A stretch of DNA of 64,000 nucleotides, taken from NCBI GenBank assembly GCA_963695975.1, contig CAVOIB010000002.1, positions 496,001 through 560,000 of the forward strand. Reading direction: 5' to 3'. The DNA is from JBBQVZ01 sp963695975 (GTDB lineage Bacteria > Actinomycetota > UBA4738 > HRBIN12). Made by a program: the position numbers and the translations under genes. Below the pieces are notes generated by a model that was not told where the DNA came from, searched no databases, and saw only the letters and a list, made by a program, of their open reading frames with translations. Shown in pieces: positions 8,473 through 15,860 of this stretch (positions are counted from its first letter, which is position 1; each line of letters opens with the position of its first letter).

Positions 8473-8702
8473 ACCAGACGATCGCGAAGACGCTGGATCT
8501 CCGTGGGCTCGCCTGCCCGTTGCCGATCGCGAAGACCGCTATGGCGATCCGCGAGCTGCAGCCGGGGGAGTTCTTGGAGGCCTACGCGACGGACCCCGGC
8601 TCGGTGCCGGACTTCGGCGCCTGGAGCAAGACGACGGGTAACGAGCTCGTCGAGCAGACCGAGGAAGACGGCGTGTTCCGCTTCCTCATCCGGAAGGTGT
8701 GA
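8469..8702 (+). CDS. TusA/SirA-like sulfur carrier (second copy)
   Basis: 77 aa with the signature DLRGLACPLPIAKT, whose Cys carries the persulfide. It is clearly paralogous to the first TusA of the operon but with a CPLP rather than CPGP loop, so the two could have different partners. The ATG overlaps the stop of the SQR-like gene (ATGA) and its own stop is 5 nt before the next gene's ATG, so translation is coupled on both sides. Confidence 0.9.
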   Translation: MNQTIAKTLDLRGLACPLPIAKTAMAIRELQPGEFLEAYATDPGSVPDFGAWSKTTGNELVEQTEEDGVFRFLIRKV

Positions 8703-8707
8703 GCGCG

Positions 8708-9250
8708 ATGGTTGCGACCGAAACCACGATGGAAGATCTCGCGCGGGAGCTCGATAAACACGAGCATGAGAGCGCGAAGCACGACAAGCTGGTGATCATC
8801 GCTTGGAGCGGCGAGCTCGATAAGGTGTGGCCGCAGATGATCATGGCCACGACGGCGGCGGCGATGGGCCTGCAGACGACCATCTTCTTCACGTTCTGGG
8901 GCCTGTTCTCGTTGGTGAAGACCGATGTCGGTCTGACCGGCGAGAACTGGATGCAGAAGATGTTGGCGATGATGGACCGACCCGGTATGGAACACCTGGG
9001 TCTCTCGAAGATGAACTTCGCGGGTGCGGGCCCGAAGATGATGAAGCACCTGGCGAAGGAGCACGATGTCGCCAGCCCTGGCGAACTGCTCGAGATGGCG
9101 CGTGACCTCGGCGTCCGTTTGGTCCCGTGCCAGATGACGATGGATCTGCTCGGCCTGAAGCGCGAAGACATGATCGACGGCTTGGGCGAACCGGCAGGTG
9201 CGGCGACCATGCTCATGGAGGCGCAGGAGGCCATCACGCTGTTCATCTGA
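8708..9250 (+). CDS. DsrE/DsrF/DrsH-like family protein (second)
   Basis: 180 aa. This is the longer DsrE-like type, often called the DsrE2 or peroxiredoxin-like family. The central stretch TTAAAMGLQTTIFFTFWGLFSL is strongly hydrophobic and could be membrane-associated. A conserved Cys sits in VRLVPCQMTMDLLG. A GTG at 8699 overlaps the previous stop, but GGAAGG at 8692-8697 is correctly spaced for ATG 8708. As the last gene of the DsrE-TusA-SQR-TusA-DsrE operon it is presumably a membrane-linked sulfur acceptor or donor; this role is inference. Confidence 0.83.
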   Translation: MVATETTMEDLARELDKHEHESAKHDKLVIIAWSGELDKVWPQMIMATTAAAMGLQTTIFFTFWGLFSLVKTDVGLTGENWMQKMLAMMDRPGMEHLGLSKMNFAGAGPKMMKHLAKEHDVASPGELLEMARDLGVRLVPCQMTMDLLGLKREDMIDGLGEPAGAATMLMEAQEAITLFI

Positions 9251-9252
9251 TG

Positions 9253-9271
9253 CCCGGGGAGTGTCTCCGGG
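9253..9271 (+). terminator. Hairpin after the sulfur operon
   Basis: CCCGGGGA-GTG-TCTCCGGG gives an 8-bp stem (7 of 8 Watson-Crick) with a 3-nt loop, 2 nt after the last DsrE stop. Confidence 0.45.
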
Positions 9272-9275
9272 AACG

Positions 9276-9291
9276 CGGCGGCTAGCCGCCG
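9276..9291. terminator. Perfect palindrome over the histidine-kinase stop codon
   Basis: CGGCGGCTAGCCGCCG is a 16-nt perfect palindrome containing the minus-strand kinase stop (TAG at 9282-9284). With the preceding hairpin it may form a bidirectional terminator between the convergent sulfur operon and kinase gene. Confidence 0.4.
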
Positions 9292-11504
9292 GGAAGGAAC
9301 ACGTGGAAGGACGAACCCCCGCCGGGGCGATCCTCGAGCCACGCCCGGCCCCCGTGGAGCTCGGCGAAGCGGCGCACGAGCGAGAGGCCGACGCCCACGC
9401 CGGGGGAGTGTTCCGATGAGGAACCCGGCGCCTGCCGGAACGGCTCGAAGACGGCTTCGTGCAGCTCCGCCGGGATCCCCGGACCCTCGTCCTCGACGAC
9501 CAGCAGGGCTCCACCGTCCTGGCCGGATCCCCTGACCCAGATGCGGGTTCCCTCCGGCGTGTGTCGGATGGCGTTCGACAAGAGGTTCTCCAGGATCCTC
9601 TCGACCTTCGCGGCGTCGATCGACACGACGATCGATTCGACGTTCACCTGGATGTCCCGGCCCTCGGTCGACTCCGTGCCTTCGACGCTTCGGCGAACGA
9701 GCAACTCGAGGTCCGTCGGACGGCGCTGCGGGCTCACGATCCCCCGCTGCAAGCGATCGAGGTCGAGGAGGTCGGAGAGGAGGCGCTCGAGCTTGCGGGC
9801 GTTCGCTGCGATCCTCCCGACCAGATCGAGCGCGTCCTCCGGCGGGAGCGCCAGCTGTGTCTGCTCGAGTGTGAGCGCCGAACCGAGGATCGACGTGAGC
9901 GGGGTCCTGAGGTCGTGGGAGACGGCCTCCAGGAACGTGTTCTTCATGTCGTCCAGGGCGCGGAGCCGTTGCGCCGCCTCTCGCTCACGTCGGAACGCCT
10001 CCGAGTACTTCCGCTCGCTCCTTCGGAGCGCTTGCTCGGCGCGTTTGCGTTCGGTGATGTCGATCATGAGGCCGCGGAGCTGGCGCGGCTCCTGAGGGGT
10101 TCGCAGGACGTGCACCATGTCTCGGATCCAAACGGTTCGGCCATCCGGGGTCGAGACGCGGTACTCGAGGCTCTGATCCTGGAGGGCATCGGCGGCGGTT
10201 CGCGCCGCGGCGATCGCCGCGTCGTGGTCCTCGCGCATGACGTGATCCCCCCAACGATGCCCTCTGGCCACCCAGTCGTCGCCGTCGGCGCCGAGCAGCT
10301 GCTCGGTCCGACCTCCCAGGAACGAAAGCCGGAGCGATCGGGCGTCCGCCTCCCAGAACACCGCGTCGAGGCTCTCGACGAGCTCGTGGAACCGCTCGAG
10401 CTCGGATAGGCGTCGGGCGTTCCCCAAGGCGAGCGACGTGAGATCCGCGATCCCCCGCGCGAGACGGAGGTCCTGCTCACCGAAGTGCTCGTCCGAGCCC
10501 GACGCGACCAGGACGAGGGCGCCCGAGCCGGCGGGTTCCCAGCGCAACGGCGCCACGAGGATATCTCGCGCCTCTCCCATGAAGCGGAGTTCCTCGGGCA
10601 CCCGCTCGACGGTCTCTCCCAGCAGCACGAACGGCTCACTGCTCGATAGCAGCAAAGGGGTCGCCACCTCTGCCGGGACCTCGACCGGTTCCAGGTCCTC
10701 CTTGAGCAGTCCGCGCTCCAGCTCGGTCACGCGTTGCATCGTGAACCCGCCGGACTCTTCATCGCGCAGGTACGCGGCCAGGGCACCGCAACTCACGAGG
10801 TGGGGAACGGTATCCAGGGCTTCCTGGAGGATGTCCTCGATCGAATGGAGCTGCGTGAGCGTCTGGGAGAACCGAAGCAGGGCCGCGGAGGTCTCGGCGG
10901 CCTCCCGTTCCGCCTGGAACAGAGCGGCGTTCTCGAACGCCACCGCCGCGTGCGATGCCAAGACCTCCAGCAGCCGCCGATCCTCTTCGTCGAACTTCCC
11001 GTAGCCGAGCATCGACAAGACGATGACGCCCACGAGTTGCTCGCCCGCCTCCATGGGAACGGCGAGCATCGACTCGAGGATGTCGTCGGTGCCCGGGATG
11101 GTGACCGCGAACTCGACTTCCCTGGCGTCGGGAGTGAGGAGTGACCGTCTGCTCTCCGCGACATGGCCGGTGATGCCCTCGCCGACCTCGGTCCTCAGCG
11201 TGTCGACGGTGTCCTTCTCGTAATCGGAGAAGATCTCGCCTCGGAACGACACCGGCAGGAGGGTCGAGCGATCGGGCTGAAGGAGGTATACGCGGCAGGA
11301 GTGATAGTCGATGATCGTGCGGAGCTCGCCGGTGATGGCGGCACCGATCTCCCAGACGTCTCCCAGCGAGTTCAGCTTCGCGGCGAGGCTGTGCAGCATG
11401 TTGAGCTGTGCCACCGAGCGGAAACGCTCGGACTCCTCTCGGCGCAAGCCCTCCGGCTCCGCGGCCACCTCGTCACCCGTCGCCACCACGTCGGATCCTT
11501 TCAT
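9282..11504 (-). CDS. GAF-GAF-PAS sensor histidine kinase
   Basis: 740 aa, with no transmembrane segment seen, so probably cytoplasmic. In order: GAF domain (about 30-185), a second GAF-like domain (about 200-350) and a PAS/PAC domain (about 360-480) closing with the typical GLMIDITERKRAEQ. HisKA follows, with phospho-acceptor His near residue 530 in EAVSHDLRTPLTS. The HATPase domain has N box ENLLSNAIRHTPEG, G1 EDEGPGIP and G2 GVGVGLSLV. ATG 11504 is chosen because residues upstream in the same frame are low-complexity and overlap the divergent DUF3263 gene. No response regulator is directly adjacent; the nearest is the receiver protein at 12444-12893. The ligand is unknown. Confidence 0.92.
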   Translation of the reverse strand: MKGSDVVATGDEVAAEPEGLRREESERFRSVAQLNMLHSLAAKLNSLGDVWEIGAAITGELRTIIDYHSCRVYLLQPDRSTLLPVSFRGEIFSDYEKDTVDTLRTEVGEGITGHVAESRRSLLTPDAREVEFAVTIPGTDDILESMLAVPMEAGEQLVGVIVLSMLGYGKFDEEDRRLLEVLASHAAVAFENAALFQAEREAAETSAALLRFSQTLTQLHSIEDILQEALDTVPHLVSCGALAAYLRDEESGGFTMQRVTELERGLLKEDLEPVEVPAEVATPLLLSSSEPFVLLGETVERVPEELRFMGEARDILVAPLRWEPAGSGALVLVASGSDEHFGEQDLRLARGIADLTSLALGNARRLSELERFHELVESLDAVFWEADARSLRLSFLGGRTEQLLGADGDDWVARGHRWGDHVMREDHDAAIAAARTAADALQDQSLEYRVSTPDGRTVWIRDMVHVLRTPQEPRQLRGLMIDITERKRAEQALRRSERKYSEAFRREREAAQRLRALDDMKNTFLEAVSHDLRTPLTSILGSALTLEQTQLALPPEDALDLVGRIAANARKLERLLSDLLDLDRLQRGIVSPQRRPTDLELLVRRSVEGTESTEGRDIQVNVESIVVSIDAAKVERILENLLSNAIRHTPEGTRIWVRGSGQDGGALLVVEDEGPGIPAELHEAVFEPFRQAPGSSSEHSPGVGVGLSLVRRFAELHGGRAWLEDRPGGGSSFHVFLPGG

Positions 11505-11589
11505 GATCGTGCACGGTTCCCTCAAAGAGCATTCGGCTCGTCCCCCGGGGGTGCTTGAACCTTCGGCCTCGATTGTTAGCCTCGCACCC

Positions 11590-11880
11590 GTGAGTCCGAC
11601 GTCCACCGAAGGGAAGATGGGGGAGGTCGTGGCGCTCGACCAGCGTGATCGAGACCTGCTCGACTTCGAACGCGAAGCATGGAAGCTCCGCATGTCGAAG
11701 GAGCGGGCGATCCGCGAGCGCTTCGGCTTCTCCGTCGCGCGCTACCACCAACTGTTGAATCGAGCGATCGATCGTCCCGGGGCGATCGCATACGACCCGA
11801 TGTTGGTGCGCCGGCTTCGGCGTATCCGAGACGCTCGGCGGCGCAAGCGCGTAGCAGGCAGATTGGGCATCCCGCTCTAG
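11590..11880 (+). CDS. DUF3263 domain protein
   Basis: 96 aa from GTG 11590, or 87 aa from ATG 11617. The sequence LDQRDRDLLDFEREAWKLRMSKERAIRERFGFSVARYHQLLNRAIDRP, read in parts, matches the actinobacterial DUF3263 family: the LLDFE start, the RERFG turn and a final LVRRLRRIRDARRRKR basic tail. The helix-turn-helix-like pattern and basic C-terminus suggest nucleic-acid binding, but no function is established. GAAGGGAAG precedes ATG 11617, whereas GTG 11590 has no ribosome-binding site, so the shorter form is equally possible. It is divergent from the histidine kinase and followed by the LytR_C gene. Confidence 0.8.
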   Translation: MSPTSTEGKMGEVVALDQRDRDLLDFEREAWKLRMSKERAIRERFGFSVARYHQLLNRAIDRPGAIAYDPMLVRRLRRIRDARRRKRVAGRLGIPL

Positions 11881-11909
11881 TCGACCGATTGGCCCCAGAG
11901 GCGCTGGGG

Positions 11910-11915
11910 TAGGAT
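11910..11915 (+). promoter_or_regulatory. -10 box TAGGAT for leaderless LytR_C gene
   Basis: TAGGAT ends 7 nt before GTG 11923, so transcription would start at or next to the first base of the codon. This favours GTG 11923 over ATG 11914, which lies inside the box. Confidence 0.55.
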
Positions 11916-11922
11916 GGGCCGC

Positions 11923-12447
11923 GTGAATATCGGGACCGCCCGGATAGTGATCGTGCTCGCCTTGGTGGTTGGCGGGGTCGCCGTCCTCGCGAACGGCTTC
12001 GGCGGCGGGGCGACCGTGGCTCCCCCCGGCGCCGGGAATCCCAGTCCGAGCGGATCCGCGTCGCCCTCGACCTCGGCTTCTCCCACGAACCCCCCGAAGG
12101 AGACCCCCAGCCCGCAGGTGCAAGGTGTGCTCATCGCGGTCTTCAACGGCACCAACGAGACCGGGCTCGCCGGTCAGGTGCAGCAGACGCTCGAGGCTGA
12201 CGGGTACGTGGCGGCCCAAGATCCGGCCGACGCTCCGAGCAAGCCCGTCGAGAAGACGATCGTCTACTTCCGGGGTGGGGCCAACGCATCGCAGAACCGC
12301 TCCGACGCCACGTACGTGGCCGATACGTACTTCGGCGGCGCACATGTCGCGTTGCTCGGCTCCGATCAAGCGGGCTCCATCGCCAAGAGCGCCCAGGTGG
12401 TCATCATCGTGGGCGTCGACTACGCGGATCTGGTCGCGAACCCCTAG
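11923..12447 (+). CDS. Membrane-anchored LytR C-terminal domain protein
   Basis: 174 aa. One N-terminal transmembrane anchor (IVIVLALVVGGVAVLANG) is followed by a Pro/Ser/Thr-rich linker (about residues 30-65). A LytR_C domain follows, with characteristic IAVFNGTNETGLAGQV and a C-terminal VVIIVGVDYADL. The domain is often attached to LytR-CpsA-Psr wall-polymer ligases; here it stands alone outside the membrane, presumably binding a wall component. The start follows the -10 box evidence; ATG 11914 would add three residues. The stop codon shares CTAG with the convergent response regulator. Confidence 0.85.
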   Translation: MNIGTARIVIVLALVVGGVAVLANGFGGGATVAPPGAGNPSPSGSASPSTSASPTNPPKETPSPQVQGVLIAVFNGTNETGLAGQVQQTLEADGYVAAQDPADAPSKPVEKTIVYFRGGANASQNRSDATYVADTYFGGAHVALLGSDQAGSIAKSAQVVIIVGVDYADLVANP

Positions 12448-12893
12448 GTTCGCGATTGCGGATCGTCCCGGAGCTTCCTGAGCGCCTCCGCCCGTCGCGT
12501 ATCGCGCTCGTCCGATGACATGTCGATCAACTGGGCGAGCGCGGACGAAAGGGCCGACGGCGAGAACGGTTTGGTCATGTACTCGGAGGCGCCCTCTTCC
12601 CAGCAACGGATACGGTCCTCTCGCTGGGCTTTCGCGGTGAGCACCAGCACCGGGATATCCTGCGTCCGTCGGTCTCCTTGGAGGGCTGCAAGCACTCCGT
12701 AGCCGTCCAGGGCGGGGAGCATCAGATCGAGCACGATGGCATCGGGATGCTCACCCATCGCCTGCTCGAGCCCGTGCTCTCCGTCGGACGCCTCCAGCAC
12801 GTCATGGCCGGCGTGTTGGAGATTCACCCGGCAGAGCAGTAACACATCCGGCTCGTCGTCGATCACGAGCACGCGGGCCATGGTTCGGCTCAT
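12444..12893 (-). CDS. Single-domain response regulator
   Basis: 149 aa, a CheY-like receiver with no output domain. Acidic pocket D12/D13 in VLVIDDEPD, phospho-accepting D56 in IVLDLMLPALDG, T86 in LVLTAKA and K108 in YMTKPF are all present. ATG 12893 is preceded by GGAAGGAGCG; ATG 12881 is possible. The nearest kinase is the GAF/PAS protein ending at 9282, so a phosphorelay between them is plausible but unproven. The 3' end overlaps the convergent LytR_C gene by the tetranucleotide CTAG. Confidence 0.92.
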   Translation of the reverse strand: MSRTMARVLVIDDEPDVLLLCRVNLQHAGHDVLEASDGEHGLEQAMGEHPDAIVLDLMLPALDGYGVLAALQGDRRTQDIPVLVLTAKAQREDRIRCWEEGASEYMTKPFSPSALSSALAQLIDMSSDERDTRRAEALRKLRDDPQSRT

Positions 12894-13059
12894 CGCTCCT
12901 TCCACATCTACGGGTCTCCCTGCCTTGGTTATCGGCAGGGCACGGGGGGCTGCCGATACCCTGAACCGGGGAGATGGCCGGCTCACGCCTTTGCCGCAGT
13001 TCGGCGCGTTGACGGGGCACGGTGTCGCACCTACGCTGGCTAGGAAGGAGCGAGTCGTC

Positions 13060-13533
13060 TTGCTGAAGGTCTCTCAGAAGCTCGAGTACGCGATGCGAGC
13101 CATGATCGAACTCGCTCAGCGGCGGCACGAGGATACCCTCGTTCCGGCTCGGGAGATCGCCGAACGTCAACAGATCCCCCTTCGCTTCCTCGAGCAGCAA
13201 CTGGGGGCACTTTCCAAAGCTGGTCTGGTCGAGAGCTTCCGAGGCGCCGGGGGCGGGTGCCGGATCGCCCGAGAACCCTCGGAGATCACCGTCGGGGAGA
13301 TCGCGGACGCGATCGAGGGTCAGATCTTTCCCATGTTCTGCCTGGAGCCGTCTGACCACACGTGCTTCCAGGATTCACGTTGCGGACTGCAGGGGTTCTG
13401 GGCGGACGTCGCGCGAGCGGTCCAGCAGGTCTTCACTGAGACGACGGTGGCGGACCTGTCGGCCCGCCACCAACGGATGACTCCGGGGCCGGTGTTGATC
13501 GCCCCGGAAGCGCTGTTGTCGCGTTCTCGTTGA
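13060..13533 (+). CDS. Rrf2 family transcriptional regulator
   Basis: 157 aa. The N-terminal winged helix-turn-helix starts KVSQKLEYAMRAMIELAQR and includes the recognition region FLEQQLGALSKAGLVESFRGAGGG. Three cysteines in FCLEPSDHTCFQDSRC have spacing C-x7-C-x5-C, suited to an Fe-S cluster as in IscR, NsrR or RsrR. Signals sensed could be Fe-S status, NO, redox or cysteine, but the subtype cannot be decided here. TTG is taken as start because AAGGAG lies 9 nt upstream and no ATG/GTG fits; TACGCT at 13031-13036 is a possible -10. The gene is divergent from the response regulator. Confidence 0.88.
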   Translation: MLKVSQKLEYAMRAMIELAQRRHEDTLVPAREIAERQQIPLRFLEQQLGALSKAGLVESFRGAGGGCRIAREPSEITVGEIADAIEGQIFPMFCLEPSDHTCFQDSRCGLQGFWADVARAVQQVFTETTVADLSARHQRMTPGPVLIAPEALLSRSR

Positions 13534-13534
13534 C

Positions 13535-13561
13535 CGGTTCGATCCGATCCGATCCGAACCG
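13535..13561. terminator. Hairpin with GATCC triplet loop between rrf2-type gene and DUF5679
   Basis: CGGTTCG (13535-13541) pairs with CGAACCG (13555-13561) around a loop made of three GATCC repeats. It sits between two convergent genes and can serve either strand. Confidence 0.4.
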
Positions 13562-13726
13562 CTAAGACTGCCCAGCTTCGGCCTTGCTCAAGATGCGCGT
13601 GAGCTTGGTGCCGCAGGTCGGGCAAACGCCCTGTGCGGCGGGGCGGCCGTTCTTCAGGGTGACGATCGTGCCCTCGAACTTCCGCTTCTCACGGTCCTTC
13701 ATGCAGTAGCCCTCGTACTGCGCCAC
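13562..13726 (-). CDS. DUF5679 small zinc-ribbon-like protein
   Basis: 54 aa. GTG start preceded by AAGGAGG at 7-nt spacing. The product resembles the DUF5679 family: EGYC near the N-terminus, a TLKNGRPAAQG strand and the CPTCGTKLTRIL knuckle. In the family the first knuckle is usually CxxC; here the second Cys is Asp (YCMKD), leaving three Cys (8, 35, 38). Function is unknown. Codon use and ribosome-binding site support it as real even though it is very short. It is convergent with the Rrf2-type regulator. Confidence 0.8.
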   Translation of the reverse strand: MAQYEGYCMKDREKRKFEGTIVTLKNGRPAAQGVCPTCGTKLTRILSKAEAGQS

Positions 13727-13895
13727 CGCCTGCCTCCTTCCCTGTGAGCTTCGAGGCCGCCTCGAACGGCGGCCTCACGCACGATGGTGAGGCCGCCGAA
13801 GGCCCGTTGCAAGCACTCACGGCGTTCGTATGGGGTCGCACGTCCCGCATGTTCCTGCGTACGATGCTGGGCGTCCGCAACCGGAAGGCGGGGAA

Positions 13896-15854
13896 GTGAC
13901 CGAGGAACGCAACATCGAAGCCTTGCTGTCGGAAGAACGCGTGTTCGAGCCGCCCGCCGCGTTCGCTGCGAACGCGCTCATCTCGGATCGCTCGATCTAT
14001 GAGCGTGCGAGCGCCGACCACGAGGCGTTCTGGGCCGAGCAGGCAGAGGGGATCGCCTGGTTCAAACGCTGGGATCGCGTGATGGAGTGGACGCCGCCGT
14101 GGGTGAAATGGTTCGTCGGCGGGACCCTGAACGCCTCCTACAACTGCCTGGACCGGCACCTCGAGGCCGGCGGCGGTGACAAGGTTGCCTACCACTGGGA
14201 GGGCGAGCCCGGTGATAGGCGAACGATCACGTACCACGAGCTGTACGAGGAGACGTGCCGCTTGGCGAACGCGCTGAAGGCGCTCGGTGTGCAACGGGGA
14301 GACCGGGTCGCGATCTACCTCGGGATGGTGCCGGAGCTCCCCGTCGCGATGCTCGCTTGCGCGCGAATCGGGGCTCCTCACTCGGTCGTGTTCGGGGGGT
14401 TCTCGGCGGAGTCGCTGCGAGACCGGATCAACGACGCCGAAGCGAAGGTGCTCATCACCGCCGACGGGGGCTACCGTCGCGGACAGATCGTCCCATTGAA
14501 GGCGAACGCCGATGAGGCCCTGCAGGAGTGCCCATCCATCCAACATGTGGTCACGGTCCGGCGGACCGGCGGGGAGCACGATTTCACGCCGGGGCGCGAC
14601 CTCTGGTACCACGAGGTGATCGCCGACCAGCCGGCTGAGTGCCCGCCCGAACGGATGGACGCCGAGGACCTCCTCTACCTGCTGTACACGAGCGGAACGA
14701 CCGGGAAGCCGAAGGGGATCGTGCACACGACCGGCGGCTACATCACCCAAGTTGCCGCGACGCATCGACTGATCTTCGACATCCACGAGGACGACGTGTT
14801 TTGGTGTGCCGCCGATATCGGATGGGTGACAGGGCACTCCTACATCGTGTACGGGCCGCTCGCGAACCACACCACCGGCATCATCTACGAGGGTGCGCCG
14901 GACTGGCCCGACAGGGATCGACTGTGGGCGATCGCCGAGAATTACAGGGCGACGATCCTGTACACGGCGCCGACCGCGATCCGAGCGTTCATGCGGTGGG
15001 GGACGGAGTTCCCCGAGCGACATGACCTGTCCTCGCTCCGGCTCTTGGGTTCGGTCGGCGAGCCGATCAATCCGGAGGCCTGGATCTGGTATTGGTCGTT
15101 CATCGGCGGTGGGCGGTGTCCGGTCGTGGATACCTGGTGGCAGACGGAAACCGGCGCGATCCTCATCACGCCATTGCCCGGCGTCACCCCGCTCAAGCCC
15201 GGCTCCGCGACGAACCCCTTCCCCGGGATCGAGGCCGACGTGTTCGACGAAGCCGGCAACTCCGTGCCCCTCGGCGGCGGCGGCTACCTCGTGCTCCGGC
15301 GGCCGTGGCCCTCGATCGCGCGCACGATCTGGGGAGACCCCGACCGATACGTGCAGACGTACTTCGGCAAGTACGGCGCGGAGGTGTACCTGGCGGGAGA
15401 CGGGGCGAAGCGCGACGAGGAGGGGTACTACTGGCTCCTCGGTCGGATCGATGACGTCATGAACGTTGCGGGGCATCGGTTGTCGACGTATGAGATCGAA
15501 AGCGCGCTCGTGGATGACCAGAAGGTGGCCGAGGCCGCCGTGGTATCGCGGCCGCACGAGCTCAAGGGCGAGGGCATCGTAGCCTTCGTCACCTTGAAGT
15601 CGGGATACGTCGGCGATGAGGCGATGTTGCAGGAGCTCCGCGAGCACGTCTCGAAGGTGATCGGGCCTATCGCCAAGCCCGACAACATCATCTTCACGGC
15701 GGATCTGCCGAAGACGCGTTCGGGCAAGATCATGCGACGCCTGCTGCGCGACGTCGCGCGAGGAAACGTGCTGGGGGACGTGACCACGCTTGCGAACGCC
15801 GAGATCGTCGAGCAGATCCGTGAGATGTCGGCGACCACGCCGTCGGAGGAGTGA
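13896..15854 (+). CDS. acsA: Acetyl-CoA synthetase (AMP-forming)
   Basis: 652 aa. Activates acetate to acetyl-CoA via acetyl-AMP. Adenylation motif A3 is YTSGTTGKPKGIVH, acetate-pocket region DTWWQTETG, A8 region GRIDDVMNVAGHRLSTYEIE, and the catalytic, acetylation-regulated Lys K611 in PKTRSGKIMRR. GTG 13896 is preceded by GGAAGGCGGGGAA. An upstream GTG/ATG frame to 13830 is open but those residues are not ACS-like. The gene stands alone, with the convergent S9 peptidase 6 nt past its stop. It would allow acetate use and feed the glycine C-acetyltransferase reaction at 57572. Confidence 0.96.
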   Translation: MTEERNIEALLSEERVFEPPAAFAANALISDRSIYERASADHEAFWAEQAEGIAWFKRWDRVMEWTPPWVKWFVGGTLNASYNCLDRHLEAGGGDKVAYHWEGEPGDRRTITYHELYEETCRLANALKALGVQRGDRVAIYLGMVPELPVAMLACARIGAPHSVVFGGFSAESLRDRINDAEAKVLITADGGYRRGQIVPLKANADEALQECPSIQHVVTVRRTGGEHDFTPGRDLWYHEVIADQPAECPPERMDAEDLLYLLYTSGTTGKPKGIVHTTGGYITQVAATHRLIFDIHEDDVFWCAADIGWVTGHSYIVYGPLANHTTGIIYEGAPDWPDRDRLWAIAENYRATILYTAPTAIRAFMRWGTEFPERHDLSSLRLLGSVGEPINPEAWIWYWSFIGGGRCPVVDTWWQTETGAILITPLPGVTPLKPGSATNPFPGIEADVFDEAGNSVPLGGGGYLVLRRPWPSIARTIWGDPDRYVQTYFGKYGAEVYLAGDGAKRDEEGYYWLLGRIDDVMNVAGHRLSTYEIESALVDDQKVAEAAVVSRPHELKGEGIVAFVTLKSGYVGDEAMLQELREHVSKVIGPIAKPDNIIFTADLPKTRSGKIMRRLLRDVARGNVLGDVTTLANAEIVEQIREMSATTPSEE

Positions 15855-15860
15855 CACCCG

